NCBI RefSeq assembly: GCF_040649515.1
Contig: NZ_JBEZFP010000044.1
Coordinates: 1-59,395, forward strand
Length of the DNA: 59,395 nt
Source of the DNA: Yinghuangia elevatio
GTDB taxonomy: Bacteria; Actinomycetota; Actinomycetes; Streptomycetales; Streptomycetaceae
Direction: 5' to 3'
Position numbers and translations under genes: made by a program. The notes beneath the pieces are model-generated. The model was not told where the DNA came from and ran no database searches. It saw only the letters and a list, made by a program, of their open reading frames with translations. Positions 41,053 through 49,900 of the stretch are shown piece after piece (the first letter of the stretch is position 1; each line of letters opens with the position of its first letter).

Positions 41053-42282
41053 ATGACCGTAAGCGCGCTTGTACGTCCCCGTCGTCGACTGCGCCGGCTT
41101 GTCGCCACGACCGTGATGGCGTCCGCCGTCGCGGTCGGCGGTGCGCTCCCGGCGGCCGCGGACGAAGCGGCGGAATCCGCCGCCCAGCGCTGGACGCCCG
41201 CCAAGCTCCCCGCCGGTGCCGCCAGCCTCACCGGCGTCACCAAGCCCGACGCCGCCACGACCTGGGTCGCGGGCTTCCGCCTCGTCGACGAGGGTGGCGG
41301 CCTCGACTTCCAGCCGGTGGTCTACGAGAAGAACGGCGGCGGCCGCTGGACCGAGATCCCCACCGCTCCCGGCGAGAGCGGCCGGATCAACGCCATCGCG
41401 TCCACCTCGAAGAAGGACGCATGGGTGGTCGGCGACCAGAAGGGCTACGACCCCGGCGGACCCATCATGGCCCAGCACTGGAACGGGCGTTCGTGGAAGT
41501 CCGTGGACGTGCCGACCGCACCCGACTCGACGGGCGGCGGCCTGCTGAGTGTGTCCGCGGTCGGCCCGAACAACGTGTGGGCGGCGGGGTGGACGCAGAT
41601 CCAGGACAGTGTGACGCCGGACCCCGACGGCGGCCCCCCGCAGATCGAGACGCACAGTGAAGGCATCGTGGCGCACTGGGACGGACGGAGCTGGAAGAAC
41701 GTCCGGGTGCCGCAGCCGTACCCCTCATGGGCGTTGAACTCCATCAGCGCGTCCGGGCCGAACGACGTATGGGCGGTCGGCAGCGGCTACGGGGACGACG
41801 ACCAGCCCGTCGCGCTGCACTACAACGGGTCGAAGTGGTCGGTGCTGCCGACACCCCCGCACGGCGGTGTGTACGGCGAGTTCAACTCGGTCGTGGCCAA
41901 GTCCCCGACCGACGTGTGGGCGGTGGGCCGCGTACTCCTCGACGACAAGGACCGCGGACACGCGCTCGTCATGCACTGGGACGGCAAGGCGTGGACGAAG
42001 GTGGCCACTCCGGAGACGGCCGGCCCGATGTACGGCGCGGCCCCGGCACCGGGCGGCATCGTCGCGGCGGGGAAGACGAACGACCGGGTGAACGGCTACG
42101 CCCTGCGCGTCGTGGGGAACCGGGCCAGTTCGCTCGGCATCCCCACGGACCTGCCCGAGGGCAGGACCTATGCGCCGTGGGCGGTCGCCACGGACCCGAA
42201 GACCGGCAAGGCCACGATCGTCGGCGTGATCGAGAACCCGCAGGGGTACCCCGACCCGATGGTGCTGACCGGCCGCATCTGA
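41053..42282 (+). CDS. Secreted propeller-like repeat protein, 409 aa
   Basis: Exported protein with a Sec signal peptide (basic residues 8-16, hydrophobic core, AAA-D cleavage near residue 36). The mature part contains at least four repeats of about 55 residues, each with D(V/A)W(V/A)(V/A)G followed some 20 residues later by (H)W(N/D)G(R/K)xWxxV. This is a beta-propeller pattern seen in many streptomycete secreted proteins without known function. GGAG lies 9 bases before the ATG. It is monocistronic, with a 14-bp minisatellite following. Confidence 0.82.
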   Translation: MTVSALVRPRRRLRRLVATTVMASAVAVGGALPAAADEAAESAAQRWTPAKLPAGAASLTGVTKPDAATTWVAGFRLVDEGGGLDFQPVVYEKNGGGRWTEIPTAPGESGRINAIASTSKKDAWVVGDQKGYDPGGPIMAQHWNGRSWKSVDVPTAPDSTGGGLLSVSAVGPNNVWAAGWTQIQDSVTPDPDGGPPQIETHSEGIVAHWDGRSWKNVRVPQPYPSWALNSISASGPNDVWAVGSGYGDDDQPVALHYNGSKWSVLPTPPHGGVYGEFNSVVAKSPTDVWAVGRVLLDDKDRGHALVMHWDGKAWTKVATPETAGPMYGAAPAPGGIVAAGKTNDRVNGYALRVVGNRASSLGIPTDLPEGRTYAPWAVATDPKTGKATIVGVIENPQGYPDPMVLTGRI

Positions 42283-42328
42283 GCCGCTCGGCGGCGGCGT
42301 GGTGCCCGGCCTCGACGACACGGCGGCC

Positions 42329-42384
42329 GGGCCCCGCGCGTCGGGCCCCGCACGTCGGGCCCCGCTGGTCGCGCCCCGCGCGTC
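42329..42384. repeat. 14-bp tandem repeat, four copies
   Basis: GGGCCCCGCGCGTC-type units at 42329-42342, 42343-42356, 42357-42370 and 42371-42384, 47 bases after the stop of the propeller gene. GGGCCCC is self-complementary, so the array can fold and may act as a terminator. Confidence 0.8.
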
Positions 42385-42428
42385 GGGCAGGGCGCGGCAG
42401 TGCTTCGGCTCCGTGACAAGCTGGGGCC

Positions 42429-42794
42429 ATGGGTTTGTTCACTGTCGACGAGGCACGCGAAGTGCTCGCCGAGCTGCTCCCGGTCCTCGACGAGATCGTC
42501 ACGCTGCGCGGCCGCGCGGCGGAGTTGTCCGCCGACCTCGCGTCGGGGGCCGGACCGACGCCGGACGGCGGCCTGCCCGAGCTCAAGGGCATGCACGCGC
42601 GGCTGGACGAGCTGATGACCCGGGTGCAGGAGACCGGCGCCGAACTCAAGGGGTTCGCGCCGCTGCTCGTCGACTTCCCGTCCGACCTCGCCGACGGGAC
42701 CCCGGTCCACCTGTGCTGGCTGGAGGGTGACCGGGAACTGGCCTGGTACCACCGTCAAGACCTCGGCTTCCCGGGCCGTCGACCGCTGCCCTGA
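42429..42794 (+). CDS. DUF2203 family protein, 121 aa
   Basis: Small cytoplasmic protein of the DUF2203 family, function unknown. It has FTVDEAREVLAELLPVLDE at the start (a predicted helix), a helical middle (KGMHARLDELMTRVQETG), then the conserved end FPSDLADGTPVHLCWLEGD and WYHRQDLGFPGRRPLP. The length is typical. The ATG at 42429 is the only sensible start. The 132-base gap to the next start contains palindromes. Confidence 0.88.
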   Translation: MGLFTVDEAREVLAELLPVLDEIVTLRGRAAELSADLASGAGPTPDGGLPELKGMHARLDELMTRVQETGAELKGFAPLLVDFPSDLADGTPVHLCWLEGDRELAWYHRQDLGFPGRRPLP

Positions 42795-42878
42795 CCGGCG
42801 TCCGGCATCTGGCGTCGGAATCTGGCGGGCGACCGCCGCCGACGTCACCCGGGCGAGGCAACTCGGCGTTCCCCCATG

Positions 42879-42919
42879 CGGATCAACGACTTGATCCGAT
42901 CTCTGTCGCGGCAACAGAG
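42879..42919. promoter_or_regulatory. Two adjacent operator-like palindromes
   Basis: CGGATCAACGACTTGATCCG (42879-42898) is a perfect 8-4-8 inverted repeat. One base further, CTCTGT-N7-ACAGAG (42901-42919) is a perfect 6-7-6 repeat. The second ends 7 bases before the ATG of the oxygenase gene, so binding there, or an RNA hairpin, would block translation initiation. Confidence 0.55.
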
Positions 42920-42926
42920 TGGACCC

Positions 42927-43850
42927 ATGAGCATCATCCCTACCGTCGACCTCGCGGCCTGGCGCACCGGGGGCCCGGCCGTACGCCGTGACATCGCCGA
43001 GTCCGTCGACGGCGCGCTGCGCACCGCCGGTTTCCTGCAGGCGACCGGGCACGGCGTCGCCCTGGAGGAGCGCGCGGCCATCCGCCGGGCGGCACGCGGG
43101 TTCTTCCACCTGCCCGCCGAGGCCAAGCAGGCGTACGCCGTCAAGGTGGGGGACCGCGGCTGGCTGGGACCCGGTGCGGAGGCCAACGCTTATGCGGAGG
43201 GCGGCGAGAGCCCGCCCGACATGAAGGAGTCGTTCTCTTTCGTCTCCGACGAGCCGACGGGTGATACGGCGGTTGACGCGGAGTGGTTCCGCCCCAACGT
43301 CTGGCCGGACGAAGTCCCGGAGCTGCGCGCACCGGTGGAGTCGTACCTGCGCCGGATGCGGGCGTTGTCCGACCGACTCCTGGAGCTCCTGGGCACGGTG
43401 CTCCGCGACGACGCGGGGTTCTTCACCCGGCACACCAAGCACCCGACGTGGGGCTTCAACATCAACTGGTATCCGGGAACCGGGCGCGTCGGGCCCGCGG
43501 CGCCTGGACAGTTCCGCATCGGCCCGCACACCGACTTCGGCACGGTCACGGTGCTCGACCGGGAGCCGGGGGCCGGGGGACTGCAGGTCTACACGGACGA
43601 ACACGGTTGGCAGGACGCGCCGTACGATCCGTCGGCGTTCACCGTCAACGTGGGCGACCTCATGGCCCGCTGGACCGACGGACGCTGGCGCTCGGGCCGC
43701 CACCGCGTGCTGCCGCCGCCGGAGCACGCCCCCGACGAGGAACTCATGTCGCTGGTCTACTTCTACGACTGCGACCCGGGGACCGACGTACGCGGCATCG
43801 ACTCGCACGCGTACCTGCGCTCCCAACTGACCGCCATCACAGCAGACTGA
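42927..43850 (+). CDS. Isopenicillin-N-synthase-like 2OG/Fe(II) oxygenase, 307 aa
   Basis: Non-heme iron oxygenase of the IPNS/flavanone-hydroxylase family. The DIOX_N part reads AAWRTGGPAVRRDIAESVDGAL with RTAGFLQATGHGV. The Fe(II) triad is His201 and Asp203 in IGPHTDFGTVTVL and His259 in SGRHRVLPP. An Arg-x-Ser 2OG-anchoring motif is not obvious (the region reads DEELMSLVYFYDC). The ATG at 42927 is taken; an in-frame ATG at 42876 would place the palindromes inside the gene. No beta-lactam genes are near. The substrate is unknown. Confidence 0.85.
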   Translation: MSIIPTVDLAAWRTGGPAVRRDIAESVDGALRTAGFLQATGHGVALEERAAIRRAARGFFHLPAEAKQAYAVKVGDRGWLGPGAEANAYAEGGESPPDMKESFSFVSDEPTGDTAVDAEWFRPNVWPDEVPELRAPVESYLRRMRALSDRLLELLGTVLRDDAGFFTRHTKHPTWGFNINWYPGTGRVGPAAPGQFRIGPHTDFGTVTVLDREPGAGGLQVYTDEHGWQDAPYDPSAFTVNVGDLMARWTDGRWRSGRHRVLPPPEHAPDEELMSLVYFYDCDPGTDVRGIDSHAYLRSQLTAITAD

Positions 43851-44158
43851 CCGACCCCCCACCCTCCCCGGCCCCCGGCCCTTCGCCTTCCCACTCCTGC
43901 TTGCGCCTTCTCCCTTCCCCGGTGTTACGTGTGTTCGAGTGTGCTGGCGCTGCGTTGTTTCGGGTGGTTGGGGGCGTGCCCGGCACCTTGGGGTGGCGGC
44001 GGACGTTCCCGAGATGTGGAAGGGGCGGGAGGAGGGGGCGGGTTGGGAGCGTTGTGAGCCGTGCGTTGTGACGCTTGCATCGCGACTCACCCGCTTGCCG
44101 CGGTGCCGCAGGCTTCTGGCAGAGTTCGCCCGGGGCGTGGTCAGGTCAGGGGGCTGTG
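43851..44158. other. 308-base gap, pyrimidine-rich then G-rich, no gene seen
   Basis: Bases 43855-43920 are a C/T-rich run on the plus strand, followed by a G/T-rich stretch around 43925-44050. No gene, hairpin or clear promoter is supported. Confidence 0.5.
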
Positions 44159-45370
44159 GTGGGGAGAGTTTGGGGTGCGAAGGGCGGGGCGGACGACTTC
44201 TGGGCGTCCTTCGAACTCGCCGAGCGGCTCGAGGATGACCGCCGGTTCGCGGAACTTCTGGCGCTGACCGACCAGTTGCTGGCGCACGGAGCGGCCTGGA
44301 CACCGGCGTTCGGCGAGCACATGGGCCGTGTGCACCGGTACCGGCTGGTCTCCCTCGGCGAGTTGGGCCGCGGGCCCGAGGCATGGGCGCACTTCGGCGT
44401 CGTGCTCTCGCAGTTCCTCGCCGCGCCGCAGGCCGGGGACTCCGTACGGGTGCTGCGCCAGACCATGGGCGACATTCTGCTGCGCCTGGGCCACGACGGG
44501 CCGGCCCAGGAGTTGTTCGCCCTGGCCCTCGCGGACTCTCGGGCGAATGCCTCGCCCGCGGACACCGTGGAGCTGGAGTCGACGATCGCGGCAATCGAGG
44601 TCAACGCGGGGCGCTACGCGGAGGCCGATCGGCGTCTGGACGCCCTGACGTCGCGGCTGGCCATCATGCAGATCGCCGAGGAACAACGCGCCCGGCTGCG
44701 TGCCCTCGTGCTTTGGATGCAGGTTGTCGTCCGCAACGGGCAGGAACGGTTCCGCGAGGCGGAGCAGGTCGGCGTCGCGGCGGTGGCCGCGTGCGTCGCG
44801 CACGAAGGCCCGGGCGGCGACGTCGGCCGCAACGCGCGCATCGCCCGGGCCCGTGCGCTGGTGGAGCTCGGACGCGCCTACGAGGCCGAGACGGAATGCC
44901 GCCTCGTCCTCGCCCACGAGATCGACGTCGACGAACCCGCGTACGCCGGCCAGTTGTGCGTACTGCGCACTGTGCTCGGCCGCGCGTTCACCGTGCAGCG
45001 CCGCCACGATCAGGCGGTGGCGGACCTGGAAGCGGCCGTGGCCGACGGATGCCGGTCGCTGGGGGCCGGCGACCCGCTCACGCTCGACGCGGTCCTCGCC
45101 CTCATGGCCGCGCGCCGCGCCCGGGGCGGGGCCGACGACGCGGGCGAGGTGCTGCGGTTGCTGGAGACGGCCGTACGCGAGGGCGAGGCCGGGCCGGACT
45201 CCGGCCACCCGCTCGTGGGAGCCGCGCGGGAGCGGTTTGGGGAGGCGAAGTTTCGCGTCCAGGCCGAAGCCGCCGGGATGGCACCGGTGCGGCCGTGGAG
45301 GGCCCGCGTGCAGCCGGGCCTGCGCCCGTGCTGGAACTGCGGCGGCACGATCTGGCACGACCACAAGTAG
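44159..45370 (+). CDS. TPR-like helical repeat protein with C-terminal CxxC, 403 aa
   Basis: A cytoplasmic all-helical protein with TPR-type pairs (for example SLGELGRGPEAWAHFGVVL and RALVELGRAYEAETECRLVL) through residues 20-350. It ends with CWNCGGTIWHDHK, a Cys-x2-Cys plus His cluster suited to binding zinc. Function unknown; such proteins often serve as scaffolds. Two adjacent GTG codons (44156 and 44159) follow AGGGGGCT; the second has better spacing. It is followed by the FAD oxidoreductase after 135 bases. Confidence 0.75.
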   Translation: MGRVWGAKGGADDFWASFELAERLEDDRRFAELLALTDQLLAHGAAWTPAFGEHMGRVHRYRLVSLGELGRGPEAWAHFGVVLSQFLAAPQAGDSVRVLRQTMGDILLRLGHDGPAQELFALALADSRANASPADTVELESTIAAIEVNAGRYAEADRRLDALTSRLAIMQIAEEQRARLRALVLWMQVVVRNGQERFREAEQVGVAAVAACVAHEGPGGDVGRNARIARARALVELGRAYEAETECRLVLAHEIDVDEPAYAGQLCVLRTVLGRAFTVQRRHDQAVADLEAAVADGCRSLGAGDPLTLDAVLALMAARRARGGADDAGEVLRLLETAVREGEAGPDSGHPLVGAARERFGEAKFRVQAEAAGMAPVRPWRARVQPGLRPCWNCGGTIWHDHK

Positions 45371-45505
45371 CCGAGTTGCGCCGACCGTTCCCGGTGCGGC
45401 GGGCGCTTGCCGTTGGTGTCGACGTCGGCAACCGGTACGAAGTGTTGCGTGGCACGAGCGCGGGCTCGTAACATCCCGACTCTCGGTATGTATCTGGAGG
45501 TCCGG

Positions 45506-46897
45506 GTGACCCGCACGCGTGATGTGATCGTCGTCGGGGCGCGGGTGGCGGGGGCGTCGACGGCCATGCTGCTCGCCCGCCGGGGCCTGGACGTCCTTCT
45601 CGTCGACCGGGCCGCGTTCCCGAGCGACACCATCTCGTCGCACCAAGTCCAGTTGCCGGGCGTCGCGTTGCTGAACCGGTGGGGCCTGCTCGACGCGATT
45701 CGCGAGGCCGGCACGCCGCCGACGCGGCGGGTCCGCTTCGACGCCGACGGTACCGTCCTGACCGGCGCGTTCCCCGAGCACGACGGTGTCGACGCTCTCT
45801 ACAGTCCGCGGCGAACCCTGCTCGACCGGCTCCTGCTCGACGCTGCGCGGGCCGCTGGCGCCGAAGTACGGGAGCGCACCCGCGCCGACGAACTCCTTTG
45901 GGACGAAGGACGGGTGGCCGGCGTACGGCTGCGCGGGCGCGACGGCCTACACGTGGACGAACGGGCCCGGTTCGTGGTCGGCGCCGACGGCAAGCACTCC
46001 TCCGTCGCCGCGGCGGTGCACGCGCCGGTCTACCGGGAGTGCCCGACACGCGCGTTCGCCTGCTACGGCTACTGGTCGGGCCTGGAGATGACGCACGGAG
46101 AGCTGTACCAGCGCCCGGGCTGTTCCGTCGCGGTGTTCCCCACCAACGACGACCTGACGATGGTCTACATGTCCGCCCCGCTCCGCGGGTTCGACGCCTT
46201 CCGCACCGATATCGAGCGGAACTACCTTGCCACAACAGCCCGTTGCGGAGACCTCGGTGACCGCCTCGCATCCGCGTCCCGCGTCGAGCGGCTGCGCACC
46301 ACACCCGACCAGCCGAACCGCTTCCGCAAGCCCTACGGCCCCGGGTGGGCCCTGGTCGGCGACGCGGGCGTCGTCATGGACTCCGTGTCCGCGCAGGGCA
46401 TCAGCAACGCGCTGCGCGACGCGGCGAATCTGTCCGAGGCGTTGGTCGGCGAACTCGACGGGCGCACCTCGCTCCCCGCGTACCAGACGCAGCGCGACCG
46501 ATCGCTGACCGCGATGTACGACTTCACCGTGGCCATGGCCGCGCACTCCCAGGGGTGGCCGGAACGGTTGTTCCTGCGGACGGTCGCCCGGCACCCGGAC
46601 GAAGTCCCCAGACTGCTCGCCGCGTTCGCCGGAGTCACGAGGCCGGACGAGTTCTTCGGCCCGCGGACGCTGCTCCAGATGCTGCTTCGGCCGCGCCGAC
46701 GGGACACGGGCAGGTGTGCGGGCGGGGATACGGACGGGCTTGCGGCCGCGGAAGGTGCGGAGGCTACTCCGTCAGCCGGCGTTTCTGCACCTTGCCCATG
46801 GCGTTGCGGGGGAGGTCCTCGCGCAGGAGCACCCGGCGGGGCCGCTTGTGGACCGACAGCGAGCGGGCGACGAAGTCCGTCAGTTCGGGGCCGGTGA
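45506..46897 (+). CDS. FAD-dependent oxidoreductase/monooxygenase, 463 aa with over-long tail
   Basis: Geranylgeranyl-reductase/PHBH-like flavoprotein. The FAD motif is VVGARVAGAST (residues 9-19), the DG motif region reads VVGADGKHSSVA, and the second FAD site is GWALVGDAGVVMDSVSAQG. It probably hydroxylates or reduces a small hydrophobic compound. GGAGG lies 6 bases before the GTG at 45506; an ATG at 45488 is in frame. The conserved part ends near LLQMLLRPRR. The last ~70 residues are low-complexity and run 134 bases into the convergent acyl-CoA synthetase gene. Confidence 0.85.
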   Translation: MTRTRDVIVVGARVAGASTAMLLARRGLDVLLVDRAAFPSDTISSHQVQLPGVALLNRWGLLDAIREAGTPPTRRVRFDADGTVLTGAFPEHDGVDALYSPRRTLLDRLLLDAARAAGAEVRERTRADELLWDEGRVAGVRLRGRDGLHVDERARFVVGADGKHSSVAAAVHAPVYRECPTRAFACYGYWSGLEMTHGELYQRPGCSVAVFPTNDDLTMVYMSAPLRGFDAFRTDIERNYLATTARCGDLGDRLASASRVERLRTTPDQPNRFRKPYGPGWALVGDAGVVMDSVSAQGISNALRDAANLSEALVGELDGRTSLPAYQTQRDRSLTAMYDFTVAMAAHSQGWPERLFLRTVARHPDEVPRLLAAFAGVTRPDEFFGPRTLLQMLLRPRRRDTGRCAGGDTDGLAAAEGAEATPSAGVSAPCPWRCGGGPRAGAPGGAACGPTASGRRSPSVRGR

Positions 46898-48173
46898 CGC
46901 CGTCCGCGACGACGAAGGCGACGATCTCCTGGCCCAGATCGGCGTGCGGGATGCCGACGACGGCGGCCTCGCGCACCGCCGGGTGGGCAAGCAGGGCTCC
47001 TTCGACCTCGCCCGCACCGACGCGGTAGCCACCGCTCTTGATGAGGTCGGTCGACGCCCGGCCCACGATGCGGTGCCATCCGTCCGGTGCCACGACCGCC
47101 ACGTCACCGGTGCGGAACCAGCCGTCGGGGGTGAGGGATTCGGCCGTCGCGTCGGGGCGGTTGAGATAGCCGTCGAACAACGTGGCGCCCCGCACCTGGA
47201 GTTCGCCGACCGTCTCGCCGTCGTGCGGAACGGGGGTGCCGTCGTCGCCGACGAGGCGGGTCGCCACGCCGTCGACCGGGGTGCCGACCCAACCCGCCCG
47301 CCGTTCGCCGTCGGCACGGGTGCTGACGGTGATCAGCGTCTCGGTCATGCCGTACCGCTCGACGGCGCGGTGGCCGGTCAGCTCGGCGAGGCGCGCGAAC
47401 ACCGGTACGGGGAGCGGCGCGCTGCCCGAGACGAGCAGCCGTGCCGATGCCAACTCCCGTGCTGCCGCCGGGTCTTCCGCGACCCGCGACCAGACCGTGG
47501 GGACACCGAAGTAGAGCGAGCCGCGGGCCTTCGCGTACGCGGCGGGCGTCGGACGACCGGTGTGCACCAGCCGCGAGCCGGTGCGCAACGCGCCCAGCAC
47601 GCCGAGCACGAGGCCGTGGACGTGGAACAGCGGCAGCCCGTGCACGAGAACGTCGTCGGGCGTCCATGCCCATGCGGAGGCCAAGGCGTCGAGGTCGGCG
47701 GCGAGCGCGGCGTGCGACAGGAGGACGCCCTTGGGCGCGCCGGTCGTACCGCTGGTGTAGAGGGTGAGCGCGACGGAGCCGGGGCCGGGCTCGGGGAACG
47801 TCGCCGCCGAGCGCCGGGTGAGGTCGACGGGGACGACCGGGAGCCCGAGGTCGTCGGCCGTCCACGCGCCCGTGCCACCGGGTTCGAGGAGCAGTGCAGC
47901 GCCCGAGTCGCCCAGAATGTGGCGGCGTTCCAGCGGCCCCGAGTCGGGCGGCACCGGGACGACCGGTACTCCGGCCACCAGTCCGGCGAGCGTCGCCGCG
48001 ACGGTGCCGAGGGACGCTGTCGCGCGCACCGCCACCGCGGACGCACCCGAGATCCGGTCGGCCATTGCGGTCGCCGCGCCGAACAGGTCCGCACGGCTCA
48101 TCGCGATCCCGTCGACGACCACCGCGTCCGGGCGGTCGGGCACGGTGGCGGAGACGGGGACAAGCGGCGGCAC
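46764..48173 (-). CDS. MatB-like malonyl/acyl-CoA synthetase, 469 aa
   Basis: ANL-superfamily ligase closest in pattern to streptomycete malonyl-CoA synthetase MatB. Features are YTSGTTGAPKG at residues 139-149, LPLFHVHGLVLGVLGAL, VERYGMTETL, the DGWFRTGD hinge region and TDLIKSGGYRVGAGEVE, ending with NAMGKVQKRRL and the catalytic Lys. It would form malonyl- or methylmalonyl-CoA from the free diacid for polyketide or fatty-acid synthesis; the exact acid is inferred from similarity. GGAGGTCCGCT precedes the GTG at 48173. It is convergent with the FAD oxidoreductase. Confidence 0.85.
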   Translation of the reverse strand: MPPLVPVSATVPDRPDAVVVDGIAMSRADLFGAATAMADRISGASAVAVRATASLGTVAATLAGLVAGVPVVPVPPDSGPLERRHILGDSGAALLLEPGGTGAWTADDLGLPVVPVDLTRRSAATFPEPGPGSVALTLYTSGTTGAPKGVLLSHAALAADLDALASAWAWTPDDVLVHGLPLFHVHGLVLGVLGALRTGSRLVHTGRPTPAAYAKARGSLYFGVPTVWSRVAEDPAAARELASARLLVSGSAPLPVPVFARLAELTGHRAVERYGMTETLITVSTRADGERRAGWVGTPVDGVATRLVGDDGTPVPHDGETVGELQVRGATLFDGYLNRPDATAESLTPDGWFRTGDVAVVAPDGWHRIVGRASTDLIKSGGYRVGAGEVEGALLAHPAVREAAVVGIPHADLGQEIVAFVVADGVTGPELTDFVARSLSVHKRPRRVLLREDLPRNAMGKVQKRRLTE

Positions 48174-48811
48174 AGCGGACCTCCGAGAACAGGACGCCCG
48201 GCAGAAGACGGGCAGCGGGGCATTACCGGCCGATGCTAATGGACGCCGAACGAGCCCCCGAGGAGCCGAGGTACGAGGGACCGACGGATTGACGGTCCGA
48301 GGGGTGGAGCCCCAGAGCCCTGGGGCTGAGCCCCGGCCCCGGCCCTGAACCCCCGAGCCCCGGCCCTGAACCCCAGAGCTCCGGACCTGAGCCCCGGACC
48401 TGAGCCCCAAGGCCCCGGGCTGGGGACCTGCCCCCCGGGAGCTGAGGGACGGGGCCCGAAACATCTGCGGCGCCGAACGACCGAGCCCCGGCGACCTGCG
48501 CGCGTCCTGGTTCCTGGGAGCCGAGTCGGCACGAAGCGACTCCCCCTGGTTGCCCGCCCGGAGCTGCCCCCCCGAGCAACCTGGAGTCGCCCCCAGCCGG
48601 GCCCCCGCGAGCTGCCTCCTCGTCGCCACCCCCGCACCTGCCGGTCCGCGCCAGGGATCCGCCCCGCGGGTCGGCGGAGTCCGCCCGGCGGTGGGAATTT
48701 CGTTTCGTCCCGGCGGGCCGCCGTGGTTGGCTTGCGCCGTAACGATCATTGGTCGATGCTGCGCTGACGCATCGTCAAAACTGCGGCGACGCCGCTTATT
48801 CGGGGGATTTC
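48174..48811. other. 638-base gap, mostly repeat and C-rich DNA
   Basis: Contains the promoter of the MatB-like gene at its left, the repeat array at about 48305-48430, then C/G-rich non-coding DNA. Around 48715-48790 the sequence is less GC-rich (TAACGATCATTGG, CGCTTATTCGGG) and probably holds the promoter of the lipoprotein gene. No gene is credible here. Confidence 0.5.
48305..48430. repeat. Imperfect tandem repeat of ~20-bp GAGCCCCGGMCCTGA units
   Basis: About six degenerate copies of GAGCCCCGGCCCTGAACCCC and variants (GAGCCCCGGACCT, GAGCTCCGGACCT). CCCAGAGCCCTGGGG near the start is also self-complementary. Non-coding on both strands by inspection. Confidence 0.75.
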
Positions 48812-49702
48812 ATGGGGCAACGTGCCGTGCGCGCGACCGCGGCCGCGGTGACTGTCGTGACGGTGGTGACCGCGCTGGCCGGGTGCGGGCGGCTGGAGAC
48901 GCGGCGCCATGCGTTTCCCGATTCCCTGTACGAGCCGACGCCGTCGACGGGCGCTTCCGCCACGCCGTCCGCCACCCCGAGCGCGGCCGCCGGGACGGGG
49001 AACCCGCCCGCGGCCACCGCACCCCGGGCCACCACCCCCGGCACCGGAACCGGCGCGCCGGGGGAGCCGTACGCCGACCTGACCGCCGCGCAGCTGCTGC
49101 AGAAGGCGGAGGAGGCCGCGTCGGAGGTGCGGACGGTCCGTGTCGTCGCCGCGTTCTCCGAGGACGGCGAGCAGTCCTCCCTCGACCTCCGCTACGACCT
49201 GGACACCGCGGACGTCGTGGGCTCGATCGAGGCGGAGGGCCATACGGTCGAGATTCTCCGCCGCGGGGACGACTCCTGGTTCAAGGCGGAGGCGGCGTAC
49301 TGGCGCGCGTCGGGCGCTCCGGCGGATACCGCGCGGCAGATCGGCGGCAAGTACCTGCACGTTTCGTCGGACCACAAGGCGTTCGGCGAATTCGAGCAGC
49401 TGGCGGGCATCGCCGATCCCGGCTCGGTCCTGGAAGCACTCACCAAGCCCCGCCGGCAGGCGCCGGTGGTCGCCGCGGGCGGGACGCAGATACCGGTGGC
49501 CGGTTACACCGGCGGCGACCCGACGATGGTGTACCTCTCGGTCGAGCTCGGGCTGGTCCCGGTCCGCGTCGTCGACCCGGGATCGGGGAGCGCGGTCGAC
49601 TACCGCGAGATCGACAAGCCGGTGGTCGTGCCGACCCCGCCGTCGAGCCAGGTCGTCGACATCGAGGAACTCTCGGCCGACGTACGGCTCCCCACGGCGT
49701 AG
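48812..49702 (+). CDS. Secreted lipoprotein (copy 1), 296 aa
   Basis: Lipoprotein signal peptide with lipobox ALAGC after residue 20, then a Ser/Thr/Pro-rich spacer (35-85). The globular domain resembles LppX/LprG- or LolA-type lipid-binding folds: YADLTAAQLLQKAEEAASEVRTVRV, then DLRYDLDTADVVGSIEAEGHTVEILRRGDDSWFKAE by pattern. That likeness is inferred from pattern only. The next gene at 49901 encodes a clear relative. The ATG at 48812 follows CGGGGGATTTC. Function unknown, perhaps carriage of a lipid or glycolipid in the envelope. Confidence 0.82.
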   Translation: MGQRAVRATAAAVTVVTVVTALAGCGRLETRRHAFPDSLYEPTPSTGASATPSATPSAAAGTGNPPAATAPRATTPGTGTGAPGEPYADLTAAQLLQKAEEAASEVRTVRVVAAFSEDGEQSSLDLRYDLDTADVVGSIEAEGHTVEILRRGDDSWFKAEAAYWRASGAPADTARQIGGKYLHVSSDHKAFGEFEQLAGIADPGSVLEALTKPRRQAPVVAAGGTQIPVAGYTGGDPTMVYLSVELGLVPVRVVDPGSGSAVDYREIDKPVVVPTPPSSQVVDIEELSADVRLPTA

Positions 49703-49900
49703 CCCGCGCCCGTCCCCGGCCGTCCCGAACCGCACCGCGCGCAAAACGAGGGGTACACCCAATACGCCGCGCGGGCGCCCGGCGTACCGTGAAGCGCAGA
49801 GGCGGATCGGCCGTGTTGCCGGACGGCGGAACCGCCGCGCGGGCGCGCCCGTCCAAGGGGCCGCACGGGGGCAGGGACAACCGAGGGGACGGGACACAAG

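Noticed and set aside
42927..43850. Beta-lactam biosynthesis gene (true isopenicillin N synthase)
   Set aside because: Only the broad oxygenase family is supported; no ACV synthetase, epimerase or acyltransferase genes are near.
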